A stretch of DNA of 64,000 bases, taken from contig NZ_QOWJ01000018.1 of assembly GCF_003332885.2 (NCBI RefSeq), forward strand, positions 54,940 through 118,939, written 5' to 3'. Source of the stretch: Paracnuella aquatica. GTDB lineage: Bacteria > Bacteroidota > Bacteroidia > Chitinophagales > Chitinophagaceae. Position numbers and translations under genes: made by a program. The notes below the pieces were generated by a model. That model ran no database searches, was not told where the DNA came from, and saw only the letters and a list, made by a program, of their open reading frames with translations. Of the stretch, positions 27,035 through 35,341 are shown in pieces. Position 1 is the stretch's first letter. Each line of letters begins with the position of its first letter.

Positions 27035-27751
27035 TTAAGCAAACAAGCTTTCCGCAACAGCCACGCTTTCAGGTTTGCCCACATCAACCAGGGCGCCACC
27101 GCTATGATCAAAGGAAATGATCTTATGCGCAGTGGCCAGCGACAGGTACACATCAATCAGCGAAAACTTGCCGGTGTGTTGCATCCAACTAAATATTTCG
27201 GGCTGAAACACGGCAATGCCGCTGTATGCTTTTTGGCGCAGTACTTCTTTATGCACCGGCAGCTTTTCGGCGCCGGTGGCCGTGTTACGCCAGCCGCATA
27301 GGCGGTCGTCTTCATCAAACAACAGGTACCGCGATGTGCTACGATCGGTTGTTGCCAATGTAACTAATGCGTTTTGCTCCTTGTGGTGTTCGATCATAGC
27401 GCCCAGGTCCAGGTTCGTGAGTATATCCACATTAATGGTTACAAACGGTTCGCTGCCCTGCAACAGCGACTGCGCATGCAGCAGGCCGCCGCCGGTTTCC
27501 AGTACGTCGTTACGTTCATCCGAAATACAGATGTTGCTGCCCCAGCCACCGGCTTCTGCAACGGCCTGTTCTATCTGGTTGGCAAAATGGTGCACGTTTA
27601 CCACCACATCACTGATGCCCCACTGTTGCAGGTACGCCACGTTGCGTTGTAACAGGCTTTTGCCATTCACCACGGCCAGTGCCTTGGGGTGTTCGTCGGT
27701 CCATGGTTTAAAGCGGGTGCCTAAGCCCGCCGCAAAGATCATTGCCTGCAT
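27035..27751 (-). CDS. NDP-sugar nucleotidyltransferase, MurU-like
   Basis: A 238-aa enzyme of the GlmU/MurU fold, which makes NDP-sugars from sugar-1-phosphates. MQAMIFAAGLGTRFKPWTDEHPKAL is the nucleotide-binding signature (GxGTR..P..PKxL), followed by VVVNVHHFA, ETGGGLLHA and VTINVDILTNLD with the metal-binding Asp, and a C-terminal FSLIDVYLSLA. The layout resembles MurU, the MurNAc-1-P uridylyltransferase of peptidoglycan recycling. An AmgK-like kinase (MurU's partner enzyme) is encoded 11 kb away at 38874-40346, fused to a RapZ domain. Specificity is inference. Confidence 0.85.
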   Translation of the reverse strand: MQAMIFAAGLGTRFKPWTDEHPKALAVVNGKSLLQRNVAYLQQWGISDVVVNVHHFANQIEQAVAEAGGWGSNICISDERNDVLETGGGLLHAQSLLQGSEPFVTINVDILTNLDLGAMIEHHKEQNALVTLATTDRSTSRYLLFDEDDRLCGWRNTATGAEKLPVHKEVLRQKAYSGIAVFQPEIFSWMQHTGKFSLIDVYLSLATAHKIISFDHSGGALVDVGKPESVAVAESLFA

Positions 27752-27896
27752 GTTGTATAAAAATTAGAGGAGTGCAAGATATGGCTTCGCAAAAGGCAAA
27801 AGCCCGGCCAGCAGTAAGCATACAACACAAACAGTATTTAAACCGGCTGCCCAATGCCTGTTGCATTACCGGCAGGTGCGCATTACCTTTCCCCTC

Positions 27897-28655
27897 ATGC
27901 CTCCAGCCAAAAACATCGCCGAAGTAATTGCCCAACTCGAAGAGATCGTTGCGTGGTGCGTACAGCACCAATCGCGGCAAGGATATTTTGCCGCCCTGTA
28001 TCACCGCACCACCGTGGCCGTGCAACAAGGCATTAATAAGGGTTTGTTTGCCGATGGCCCACGGATGGATAAGTTGGATACCATTTTTGCCAACTTATAC
28101 GTGCAGGCATGGCATTGCTACAATCACGGCAAGCCCTGCTCGCAAAGCTGGCAAACCGCCTTTGATGCCTGCAAGCAAAACAATCTGGCCGTTATCCAGC
28201 ACATGCTGCTGGGTGTAAATACACACATCAACCTGGACCTCGCTATTGCCGCAGCGCAAATGGCGCCGGGCAGCGCTATTGAAGGCATGCATGGAGATTT
28301 TGTAAAAATCAACGAAGTGATTGCATCACTGGTAGGCACCATGTACGACCGCTTGTGCCGCATATGGTTGCCGCTGCGCATGCTGGGGCGCATCACACAA
28401 AACAGCCACGAAGCCGTGGTTAATTTCAGTATTGTAAAGGCAAGGGAAGCATCCTGGGCCAATGCGCTGCTGCTGGCTTATGCCGGCGACAATGCAGCAC
28501 GGGATCAGTGTATTGATGTTATTGACCACACGGTTACCAAGGTGGCAGGCGGCATCATCTGGCCGGGCCGCTACACGTCATTTTTATTAAAAACAGTGCA
28601 ATGGATGGAGCCCAAACAACCCGGCGATATCATTCAATTGTTGCAGGCAAATTGA
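27897..28655 (+). CDS. DUF5995 family protein
   Basis: A 252-aa mostly helical soluble protein. GYFAALYHRTTVAVQQGINKG near the N-terminus, ANLYVQAWHCY, HMLLGVNTHINLDLAIAAAQ with conserved NxHINxDL, and DFVKINEVIASLV are the hallmarks of DUF5995. No function is known for the family; the conserved His/Asn/Asp cluster resembles a metal or heme site, but this is only suggestion. Start MPPAKNIAEV is preferred over an upstream ATG 36 bp away. Single gene, divergent from the nucleotidyltransferase. Confidence 0.82.
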   Translation: MPPAKNIAEVIAQLEEIVAWCVQHQSRQGYFAALYHRTTVAVQQGINKGLFADGPRMDKLDTIFANLYVQAWHCYNHGKPCSQSWQTAFDACKQNNLAVIQHMLLGVNTHINLDLAIAAAQMAPGSAIEGMHGDFVKINEVIASLVGTMYDRLCRIWLPLRMLGRITQNSHEAVVNFSIVKAREASWANALLLAYAGDNAARDQCIDVIDHTVTKVAGGIIWPGRYTSFLLKTVQWMEPKQPGDIIQLLQAN

Positions 28656-28791
28656 TGCAGCTATAACAAGCGGAAGTTATTGCGTTAGGCTATTAAAAAC
28701 CGGCCGTTGCATCGTATGTTTTTAGATCTATCAAAATGTGTTTGTAGCTGTATCCAATACTCCATGCAAAAAGGCTTGTTACAGCAAAACT

Positions 28792-28799
28792 TATCTTTG
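28792..28799 (+). promoter_or_regulatory. Bacteroidota -7 box TATCTTTG
   Basis: A perfect TAnnTTTG 40 bp before the DUF3078 start. Confidence 0.5.
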
Positions 28800-28839
28800 C
28801 CCCCAAACACCATTTCTTTTTCACCCAAAACAAAACCAA

Positions 28840-29790
28840 ATGAACAGGCTGCTCCTGATCCTGATGCTGATGTGCTCCACCGCAATTTTTGCCCAGGATT
28901 CCACCGTAAAAAGGCTGCGCGACGAAACATCAAAAGCCGTAAAACGATTTGAACAGGACACGGTAGAACAAAAGTGGAAACGCGGCCTCACCTACAACCT
29001 GGCCGTAACGCAGGGTTCGCTCAACAACTGGGCTGCCGGCGGCGACGATTTCAGCCTCTCAGCCACATCGGTACTCAACATGTTTGCGTTTTACAAAAGG
29101 GGCCGCAACAGTTGGGACAACATACTTGATTTTAATTTGGGCTATGTAAAAACCTCTTCGCTGGGCGAACGCAAAAACGACGACCGCCTGGACTTTTTAT
29201 CGAAATACGGTTACTCGGTTTCCGATAAATGGAGCATCGGCGGGTTGTTCAACTTCCGGTCGCAACTGTTCAATGGCTACACGTTCAACACCGACGATGA
29301 TCCTACCCTTTCCTCCGCGTTTTTATCGCCGGCTTATATCACCGTCAGCCTCGGTGCCGATTTTAAACCTGCCCCCAACCTGTCCATTTTTATTTCGCCC
29401 ATCACCTCGCGTTGGGTAGTGGTGCGCAACGACTCGCTTTCGGCAAAAGGCCTGTACGGCGTGGACCCGGGCAAGACTTCAAACTTAGAGCTGGGTGCTT
29501 TTTTGACGGCCAATTATATTAAAGAGTTGAGCAAATCGGTTTCTTACCGCGGCCGTCTCGACCTATTTTCCAACTATCGCCACAACCCGAAAAACGTAGA
29601 CCTGTTTATGACCAATGTGTGGGCACTAAAGCTGACCAATGTACTTTCGTTTACCTGGAATCTTGACCTTATTTACGATGACGATGTACGCCTATTTGGC
29701 TCCGAAAGCAATACGCCGGCGCTGCAGGTAAAGTCGCTGTTTGGTGCCGGCCTACTGATCAAAACAAGCAATATCAAAGCGCCTAGATAA
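28840..29790 (+). CDS. DUF3078 outer-membrane protein
   Basis: A 316-aa protein with signal peptide MNRLLLILMLMCSTAIFAQ. The mature N-terminus KWKRGLTYNLAVTQGSLNNWAAGGDDFSLS matches the DUF3078 opening (W..GG..S..LN..W..GG). Strand-rich blocks follow with Tyr/Trp girdles (YGYSVSDKWSIGGLFNFRSQL, SPAYITVSLGADFKPAPNLSIFISPI), consistent with a beta-barrel. The end is GAGLLIKTSNIKAPR. Function of DUF3078 is unknown. The start is the first Met after a 28792 -7 box with a normal signal peptide. Confidence 0.85.
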   Translation: MNRLLLILMLMCSTAIFAQDSTVKRLRDETSKAVKRFEQDTVEQKWKRGLTYNLAVTQGSLNNWAAGGDDFSLSATSVLNMFAFYKRGRNSWDNILDFNLGYVKTSSLGERKNDDRLDFLSKYGYSVSDKWSIGGLFNFRSQLFNGYTFNTDDDPTLSSAFLSPAYITVSLGADFKPAPNLSIFISPITSRWVVVRNDSLSAKGLYGVDPGKTSNLELGAFLTANYIKELSKSVSYRGRLDLFSNYRHNPKNVDLFMTNVWALKLTNVLSFTWNLDLIYDDDVRLFGSESNTPALQVKSLFGAGLLIKTSNIKAPR

Positions 29791-29877
29791 GGTGCAGCCG
29801 TGTAGCCAGCACCCGGCGAAAGCAGTGCCATAAGAGGCTGCATCTAACTTTCAATGCAGAACTGTCGACTATTCTCG

Positions 29878-29885
29878 TAGTTTTG
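29878..29885 (+). promoter_or_regulatory. Bacteroidota -7 box TAGTTTTG
   Basis: A perfect TAnnTTTG 17 bp before the psd ATG. Confidence 0.5.
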
Positions 29886-29902
29886 CGCCCTATTTTCGCA
29901 AT

Positions 29903-30559
29903 ATGAAGATTCATAAGGAAGGGTTCAACAGCATCATTGTAGCAGTAATTGTATTTGCCATTATCAATGTGCTGGCCTTTTATTTTCTGGCCTCTTTTTC
30001 AACGGTACTGGGCTGGCTGATTTTTGTGGCCACCTTCGTGCTGCTGCTGTTTATTGTTTCGTTTTTCCGCATTCCCAAACGCGATCATCACCAGGGGGAA
30101 GCCTCAATTGTGGCGCCTTGCGATGGCACCGTGGTGGTGATTGAAGAAGTGGAGCCCGATGAATATTTTAAAGAAAAACGCCTGCAGCTTTCCATATTTA
30201 TGAGCCCGCTGAACGTGCATGTAAACCGCAACCCGGTGAGCGGCGAAGTGCTGTACAGCCAATACCATAAGGGCAAATACCTGGTGGCCTGGCATCCTAA
30301 ATCTTCGACCGACAACGAACGCCACTCGGTGGTGTACCGCAGCGGCAACCGTGAAGTGCTGGTAAAACAAATTGCCGGTGCGCTGGCCAAGCGTATTGTA
30401 AACTACCTGAAGCCCGGCGATGTGGTGGAGCAAGGCAGCGAAATGGGCTTTATCAAGTTTGGCTCAAGGGTAGACCTGCTGCTGCCGCTGGACACCAATA
30501 TTACCGTAAAGCTCAACCAGAAGGTGCAGGGGGGCGTAACCGTTTTGGGTACGTGGTAA
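29903..30559 (+). CDS. psd: Phosphatidylserine decarboxylase family protein, short form
   Basis: A 218-aa pyruvoyl enzyme converting phosphatidylserine to phosphatidylethanolamine at the inner membrane. Two N-terminal membrane segments precede VAPCDGTVVVIEEV, then FMSPLNVHVNRNPVSGEV with the conserved His residues and, near the end, MGFIKFGSRVDLLLP containing the Gly-Ser self-cleavage site that gives the pyruvoyl group. It is the short (about 220 aa) type found in Bacteroidota. No phosphatidylserine synthase gene is adjacent. Confidence 0.92.
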   Translation: MKIHKEGFNSIIVAVIVFAIINVLAFYFLASFSTVLGWLIFVATFVLLLFIVSFFRIPKRDHHQGEASIVAPCDGTVVVIEEVEPDEYFKEKRLQLSIFMSPLNVHVNRNPVSGEVLYSQYHKGKYLVAWHPKSSTDNERHSVVYRSGNREVLVKQIAGALAKRIVNYLKPGDVVEQGSEMGFIKFGSRVDLLLPLDTNITVKLNQKVQGGVTVLGTW

Positions 30560-30603
30560 ACAGGAGGCCGCTATTTGTGGTAACTTGTTGAAAACACCCA
30601 GCC

Positions 30604-30780
30604 ATGAAAAAGTTTGTACTGTTTGCAGCAGCAGGACTGCTCACAACCGCCTCCATTGTGTATGCATCGGTGAATGGCAACAAGAAAGAAGCAACGGCTA
30701 AAAAGGAAGTACAAAAAGAAGTAAAAAAAGGAAACTGCAACGGGATGTATAAAAAATCCAAATGCAGCAGATATGCCTAA
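30604..30780 (+). CDS. Small exported Lys-rich protein, 58 aa
   Basis: A short frame MKKFVLFAAAGLLTTASIVYAS with a signal peptide or anchor, then a Lys/Glu-rich linker (KKEATAKKEVQKEVKKG) and a C-terminal CNGMYKKSKCSRYA with two cysteines. It starts 45 bp after psd on the same strand and is followed by a tight terminator, so it is probably transcribed with psd. Its length is below usual cut-offs, but the features are clear. Role unknown. Confidence 0.65.
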   Translation: MKKFVLFAAAGLLTTASIVYASVNGNKKEATAKKEVQKEVKKGNCNGMYKKSKCSRYA

Positions 30781-30786
30781 AAAGAC

Positions 30787-30812
30787 AAAGCCTCCGGATG
30801 GAGGCTTTTTTG
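30787..30812 (+). terminator. Intrinsic terminator
   Basis: AAAGCCTCC pairs with GGAGGCTTTTTT around GGAT, directly after the 58-aa gene. Confidence 0.85.
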
Positions 30813-30815
30813 TGA

Positions 30816-31300
30816 GAACAGATGAACAAGGAACAGACGAATACCGAAGTCAAATGACGGATGATGAATTATTAATTATTGGGTGCTTGTGGTGCGGCGA
30901 ACTATTGCAGCACGAAAGTATTGGGCGTAGCCCAAACCCGTTGGTAGCAACACAATCAACATCATTTTAATTTGCCGTTGATCGTAGATCAACCCTGTAA
31001 GTGGGATGGTTATTCGCAAAGCAAAACGGTGCACGGGTTTGGGCTACGCCCAGAATGATATATTCAATTTCTTATTGCTACCAACAGGTGTGGGCTATGC
31101 CCACATTTTTATTTTATTTATAGCTGCCTTCGCTTTGAAGTATGGGATTGCGCCATTATTGAACTACGTCACCAAATCATTACTCATCATTCCGCATTCA
31201 TAATTCCCAAACCATTGGCTGTTCCAATTCGACATTCGTCATTCCTTATTCCTTGTTCGTTATTCTTCCCCAACTTCTTCTGTTCCTTGTTCATCTGTTC
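30816..31300. repeat. Nested inverted repeats, gene-free 485 bp
   Basis: Outer arms 30816-30836 and 31280-31300 are perfect 21-bp inverted copies (GAACAGATGAACAAGG word). Inside lie looser GATGATGAATTAT / CATAATTC words, and an inner perfect 18-bp pair GGGCGTAGCCCAAACCCG at 30923-30940 with its inverse at 31034-31051. GGGCTATGCCCAC at 31090-31102 is another small palindrome. No ORF here looks real; the stretch lies between psd plus the small gene (+) and a HAD gene (-). Confidence 0.75.
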
Positions 31301-31306
31301 GACATT

Positions 31307-32002
31307 TTACAAGATCCTTTCCAGCTCTTCCAAATGAAAAATGGTATAGGTAGCCACAGGGTCTTTTTCTTGCGAAATATGATTGACATATACACTATCC
31401 ATACCCACCGATGCAGCCCCCGCAATATCGATATCTGGGCCGTCGCCAATCATCAGGCTTTCGGCAACAAGGGCGCCGGCCTTGCTCATGGCGTAATGAA
31501 AAATTTCCGGCCGGGGTTTCAAACTATTGGAACCTTCGGATGTGATGACATGCTGAAAAAAAGAGGTGAGGCCGCAATTGTGCAACTTACCCAATTGCAC
31601 TTCTTCAAACCCGTTGGTGATGATGTGCATGGTGTAGCCTTTGGCTTTAAGATAATGCAGCACCTCCACCGTGTGCGGAAACAACAGGGTGCGGGTAGGC
31701 AGCATTTGCAAAAACAACTTGCTCATTTCCCTTGCCAGCACTTCATCTGCAATTTTAAAATCGAGCAGCGACAGCCACATGCGTTTCAGGCGCAGTTCAT
31801 CCTGTTTTATTTTTCCAAGACGGTATTTGTTCCACAGCGTTTCGTTGTGGACCAGGTAATTCTTATAAAAAGCCTCAAAATCGTGCACGCCTTTATCGTG
31901 TAGTTGCAGCTCGTGGTGCAGGTGTTCCAGCGTGGCACGGGCATTGGCGTCAAAATCCCAAAGGGTATGATCCAGGTCGAAGAACAAGTGGCGGTACTTC
32001 AT
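31307..32002 (-). CDS. HAD-family phosphatase, YjjG-like
   Basis: A 231-aa HAD hydrolase. Motif I is FFDLDHTLWDFDANA, motif II HIITNGFEEVQ, the motif III Lys is in NSLKPRPEIF and motif IV is IGDGPDIDIAGA. 'DLDHTLWDF' and the helical cap are characteristic of the YjjG / pyrimidine 5'-nucleotidase branch (dUMP, dTMP and non-canonical nucleotides), so a nucleotide-pool role is likely but not proven. The start MKYRHLFF is preferred; a longer frame would run into repeat words. Single gene. Confidence 0.9.
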   Translation of the reverse strand: MKYRHLFFDLDHTLWDFDANARATLEHLHHELQLHDKGVHDFEAFYKNYLVHNETLWNKYRLGKIKQDELRLKRMWLSLLDFKIADEVLAREMSKLFLQMLPTRTLLFPHTVEVLHYLKAKGYTMHIITNGFEEVQLGKLHNCGLTSFFQHVITSEGSNSLKPRPEIFHYAMSKAGALVAESLMIGDGPDIDIAGAASVGMDSVYVNHISQEKDPVATYTIFHLEELERIL

Positions 32003-32023
32003 GGGCCGCAAGTTAAGGAGAGT

Positions 32024-32195
32024 TGGCAGTGTGGAGTTGATAGTTGGTAGTTGGTGGTTGGCAGGAAAATAATTTTGATAACTACATTTTTCTACAACCA
32101 GTAGAAACAACATACTATAAACTCCGACTACAGACTCTCGACTCTTAACTCCCAACTGTTAACTCCCAACTACTACCTCCCAACTACTACCTCCT
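32024..32195. repeat. GTTGATAG-word inverted pair
   Basis: Words GAGTTGGCAG / GAGTTGATAGTTGG (32024-32060) face inverted CTCTCGACTC / AACTCCCAACTG / CAACTACTACCTCC (32125-32195). The pair lies in the divergent space between a HAD gene (-) and an SDR gene (+). Confidence 0.75.
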
Positions 32196-32215
32196 CACGC
32201 CACCCGCCTTCCCTT

Positions 32216-32223
32216 TATCTTTG
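32216..32223 (+). promoter_or_regulatory. Bacteroidota -7 box TATCTTTG
   Basis: A perfect TAnnTTTG ending 5 bp before the SDR ATG, right after the repeat words. Confidence 0.5.
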
Positions 32224-32228
32224 CCCAC

Positions 32229-32936
32229 ATGAACATTGTGATCACTGGTGCATCGCGTGGGTTGGGCCGGGCCATTGCCGAAGCTTTTGCGCAGGACAAG
32301 CAAGGCCACACGCTGATTCTTACGGCACGCAACAAAGAATACTTGGAAACTTTTTCCCGTGAGTTGCAGGGTCGCTTTCCACGTACCCGCATTTTGGCGC
32401 AAGCCGCCGACCTGGCCGATAAAGAAGCAACGGTGGCGCTGGGCCAATGGATACTGCACCGGGTGCCGCAGATCGATGTGCTGGTAAATAATGCGGGCTC
32501 GTTCGTGCCCGGCAATGTGGGTGATGAACCCGATGGTGCATTGGAGCACATGATGGCAGTAAACCTGTACAGTGCTTACCATCTTACCCGAACGCTGCTG
32601 CCCTCCATGAAGGCAGCCCGGAGCGGGCATATTTTCAATATGTGTTCCATTGCTTCGCTAAAGGCTTACCCTAACGGTGGGGCTTATAGCATTTCCAAAT
32701 TTGCGTTGCTGGGGTTTTCTAAAAACCTGCGGGAAGAATTAAAAGAGCATGGCATTAAAGTAACGGCTGTAATGCCCGGCGCCGTGTATACCGACTCTTG
32801 GGCCGGCAGCGATGTGCCGCAAAGCCGCATCATGGAAGCAAAAGACATTGCCTTGCTGGTGTACCAGGCAGCGCATCTTTCACCGCAGGCTACTGTGGAG
32901 GAGATTGTGGTGCGGCCGCAGTTGGGTGATTTGTAG
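32229..32936 (+). CDS. SDR-family NAD(P)-dependent oxidoreductase
   Basis: A 235-aa classical short-chain dehydrogenase. TGASRGLGRAIAEAF is the Rossmann motif, NNAG follows the fourth strand, and the catalytic Ser and Tyr-x3-Lys lie in MCSIASLKAYPNGGAYSISKFAL. PGAVYTD follows as in most SDRs. The C-terminus is short and ends RPQLGDL. It has the size and motifs of 3-ketoacyl reductase-like or sepiapterin-like members; the substrate is not assignable. A terminator follows. Confidence 0.92.
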   Translation: MNIVITGASRGLGRAIAEAFAQDKQGHTLILTARNKEYLETFSRELQGRFPRTRILAQAADLADKEATVALGQWILHRVPQIDVLVNNAGSFVPGNVGDEPDGALEHMMAVNLYSAYHLTRTLLPSMKAARSGHIFNMCSIASLKAYPNGGAYSISKFALLGFSKNLREELKEHGIKVTAVMPGAVYTDSWAGSDVPQSRIMEAKDIALLVYQAAHLSPQATVEEIVVRPQLGDL

Positions 32937-33010
32937 ATTCCGTTTTTACTAAATGCGGATTTGTAATTACAGTGTTTGCAAATAGCATGAACTTTTTGTT
33001 TTGAATATTG

Positions 33011-33044
33011 AAGCCACAAGGACTACAATCCTTGTGGCTTTTTT
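33011..33044 (+). terminator. Intrinsic terminator
   Basis: AAGCCACAAGGA pairs with TCCTTGTGGCTT around CTACAA, followed by TTTT, 75 bp after the SDR stop. Confidence 0.85.
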
Positions 33045-33088
33045 GTTTCGCTGATTTATGCTTTTAAATTCAGGTGCGGGTTCTTGCC

Positions 33089-33176
33089 TTTGTCATGCTG
33101 AGCACAGCAAAGCATCTGAAAGTTGCAGAGAACTCGAATGTGGCAAGTTCAGATCCTTCCTTCGTCAGGATGACAG
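33089..33176. repeat. TCATGCTGAGCACAG palindromic unit, degraded
   Basis: GTCATGCTGAGCACAGC plus AAAGCATCTGAA (about 33093-33122) faces TTCAGATCCTTCCTTCG plus TCAGGATGACA (about 33149-33176). It is a diverged relative of the unit at 13857-13982. Confidence 0.75.
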
Positions 33177-33265
33177 GGCAAGAGTGTGATTGGTGGAGAA
33201 AGAGCATTACTAATTGAGTGTGTATTTATAGCGGACCAGTAGGAAACCATACACAAACAGTGTCT

Positions 33266-33352
33266 GTCATGCCGAACTTGTTTCGGCATCTCCTTGTGCT
33301 TTTGTAAACTCCGCGAGAAGAAGGAGATGCCAACATGCGTCGGCATGACATG
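33266..33352. repeat. TGTCATGCCGAAC palindromic unit
   Basis: TGTCATGCCGAAC plus TTCGGCATCTCC (33266-33294) faces GGAGATGCCAAC plus GTCGGCATGACA (33324-33352), making a stem with a loop of about 30 nt. It lies in the same 610-bp space as the previous unit. Confidence 0.8.
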
Positions 33353-33468
33353 ACCCTAAAGAGAACAGCTTACTACAGGTGCATAGATAAAAGCCGAATA
33401 ACAATACAGAACGTACAAGTGTGCGACGCAACAGGTGCAGCATAGCAATACTACAGCTGGTTACAAAA

Positions 33469-33502
33469 AAAGATTCCATCTCTTGAAGAGATGGAATCTT
33501 TC
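33469..33502 (-). terminator. Terminator of the response-regulator gene
   Basis: AAAGATTCCATCTC pairs with GAGATGGAATCTTT around a tiny loop; on the minus strand T7 follows. It lies 45 bp after the response-regulator stop. Confidence 0.85.
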
Positions 33503-33546
33503 AATATTATAAGAGGCCTACGCCTCACCAGCGAATAGGTAAATAC

Positions 33547-34251
33547 TTACTCCGTGTACTTATACCCCACGCCCCTCACCGAGTGAAAATATTTGGGGTT
33601 GCGGCTGTCCGACTCGAAGTATTTGCGGAAGTTGAGGATGAAATTATCGATGGTGCGGGTGGTGGGATAAACGTTGTAACCCCACACCGATTGCAGGATC
33701 TTTTCGCGGGGCACCACTTCGTTTTTGTTTTCGATGAGCAGCTTCAGCAGCATAGCCTCTTTCTTGCTCAACTGCAGCTTTTCGCCGCTGGCCGTTTGGG
33801 CTTCCTGCGCTTTAAAATCGATGGTATTGCCGCCAAACGAATACGTGTCGCCAACGCTGGATTTTTCCTGGATCTTTTTGTTTTTGTTGATCAGTTTTTG
33901 AATGCGCAACATCAGCTCTTCCAGGTCGAAGGGCTTGGTGAGGTAATCGTCGGCACCGCGTTTCAGCCCCAATACCTTATCTGCCGAAGTGCTTTTGGCG
34001 CTTAAGATGAGGATGGGCACTTCGTTGTTGGTAAGCCGTATGTTTTGCGTGGCCGAAATGCCGTCCATTTCGGGCAGCATCACATCCATGATGATGAGGT
34101 CGAAATATTCGTTGTGCACCGCCTTCATGGCAGCGGCGCCGTCAAACGCCGATGTTACTTCGTAGCCTTCCAGTTCCAGGTTCATCTTCAAGGTTTCGTG
34201 CAGGTTTTCTTCGTCTTCTACCAGCAGTATGGAGTATTGCTTTTGTTCCAT
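33547..34251 (-). CDS. OmpR/PhoB-family response regulator
   Basis: A 234-aa two-component regulator. Receiver: ILLVEDEENLHETL, phosphoacceptor DLIIMDVMLPEMDG (near residue 55), ILILSAKS and YLTKPFDLEEL. Output: winged helix from about residue 145 with LLIENKNEVVPREKILQSVWGY, TTRTIDNFILNFRKYFE and HSVRGVGYKYTE. It binds DNA as an activator or repressor when phosphorylated (family knowledge). The histidine kinase gene lies just upstream on the same strand, separated by a word hairpin at 34268-34347. Confidence 0.96.
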   Translation of the reverse strand: MEQKQYSILLVEDEENLHETLKMNLELEGYEVTSAFDGAAAMKAVHNEYFDLIIMDVMLPEMDGISATQNIRLTNNEVPILILSAKSTSADKVLGLKRGADDYLTKPFDLEELMLRIQKLINKNKKIQEKSSVGDTYSFGGNTIDFKAQEAQTASGEKLQLSKKEAMLLKLLIENKNEVVPREKILQSVWGYNVYPTTRTIDNFILNFRKYFESDSRNPKYFHSVRGVGYKYTE

Positions 34252-34267
34252 TGATTGGGCTTTATTA

Positions 34268-34347
34268 AACCACTAAGACTCGAAGAGCACAAAGGAACAC
34301 GAAGAATGTACTTGGTGAAACTTGGTGTTCTTTGTGTCTTAGTGGTT
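34268..34347. repeat. ACCACTAAGAC-word hairpin between kinase and regulator genes
   Basis: AACCACTAAGAC (34268-34279) pairs with its inverse at 34336-34347, and CACAAAGGAACAC (34288-34300) with GTGTTCTTTGTG (34325-34336). This is the same family as 26942-27027, and it lies inside the two-component operon. Confidence 0.8.
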
Positions 34348-34357
34348 CAAACTTATT

Positions 34358-35338
34358 TTAAAACTGAACTATAAAAATACTGCCTGTGGGCACACCATCC
34401 GCAATGCGGATTTGGGCGCCGTGGTCCTGCGCTATTTTGCGGCACAACCACAGGCCCAGGCCAGTGCCTTTGGCCTTGCGGGTTTGCTCGTTGCCAATGC
34501 GGTAAAACTTTTCAAACACATGGCTTTTTTCTGCCTCAGGTATGCCTTCGCCTTCATCGATCACTTGTAGCTGTGCACCGGCGGCAGTGCTATCGAGTTG
34601 TACTTCAATGGCGCTGACCTTTGGCGAGTACTTGTGCGCATTTTCGAGCAGGTTGCTCACCAGCAGGTTCAGCAGCACGGCGTCGCCGTTGATGGTTACG
34701 TTTTCCTGCAGTTGCTTGGCCACCTGGCGGTCGGGGTAGCGGGCCTGGAAGCCGCTGACCACTTCCGAAACCAAGGCCGAAAAATCAACAGGCTCGTGCT
34801 GCATTTTATATGCATTGGCTTCAAGTTGCGACGACAATAAAATGTTGTTGATTAAGGTATCGAGGCGCAGGTTTTCCTGAAGCGTCATGCGCAGCAGCCG
34901 CGACCGTTTGTCTTCGGGCAACTGGTGCTTTTGCATGGTTTCGAGGTTGAGGCGGGAAACAGCGATGGGCGTTTTTAGTTCGTGGGTAACGGCCATCATA
35001 AAGTTTTGCTGCTGTTGCTGCAATCGAAACTGCCGCTGCACGGAACGGTAAATAAATGCGGCGCCAAATACGATCAGTCCAAAAAACGTAACGCCTTCGC
35101 TTTGGTGCTTCCAGGTATCGCGGCGGGTGCCGTCTTCGATCAGGAACAAACGCCGGTTGTATTCGGCCGGAGCGGTCTGCTGCAACCCTTCGATGGCTGC
35201 TTTTTGCAGCACATACATTTCCTGGTTTTGCAGCTCCAGTGAATAATACCACCAATAGAGTGCCGCAAAAATATACAGGAGCAGCACCCAGTAAATGATG
35301 GTTACCCGCTGTAGTTTTTTTCTGTGCACATCAGTCAT
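34358..35338 (-). CDS. Sensor histidine kinase
   Basis: A 326-aa inner-membrane kinase. It has an N-terminal membrane segment (VTIIYWVLLLYIFAALYWWYY), a short periplasmic loop of about 55 residues, a second segment (TFFGLIVFGAAFIY), the H-box MMAVTHELKTPIA (His near residue 124), N-box NLLENAHKYSP, G1 VIDEGEGIPE, F FEKFYRIG and G2 GTGLGLWLCRKIA. With only a small loop between the membrane parts it has little sensor domain of its own. The start MTDVHRKKLQ follows word repeats. It precedes the response regulator, and gldH is upstream. Confidence 0.94.
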   Translation of the reverse strand: MTDVHRKKLQRVTIIYWVLLLYIFAALYWWYYSLELQNQEMYVLQKAAIEGLQQTAPAEYNRRLFLIEDGTRRDTWKHQSEGVTFFGLIVFGAAFIYRSVQRQFRLQQQQQNFMMAVTHELKTPIAVSRLNLETMQKHQLPEDKRSRLLRMTLQENLRLDTLINNILLSSQLEANAYKMQHEPVDFSALVSEVVSGFQARYPDRQVAKQLQENVTINGDAVLLNLLVSNLLENAHKYSPKVSAIEVQLDSTAAGAQLQVIDEGEGIPEAEKSHVFEKFYRIGNEQTRKAKGTGLGLWLCRKIAQDHGAQIRIADGVPTGSIFIVQF

Positions 35339-35341
35339 GTA

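Noticed and set aside
31006-31203. 65-codon plus-strand frame between psd and the HAD gene
   Set aside because: It runs through the nested inverted repeats; translation is an artefact of repeat words.
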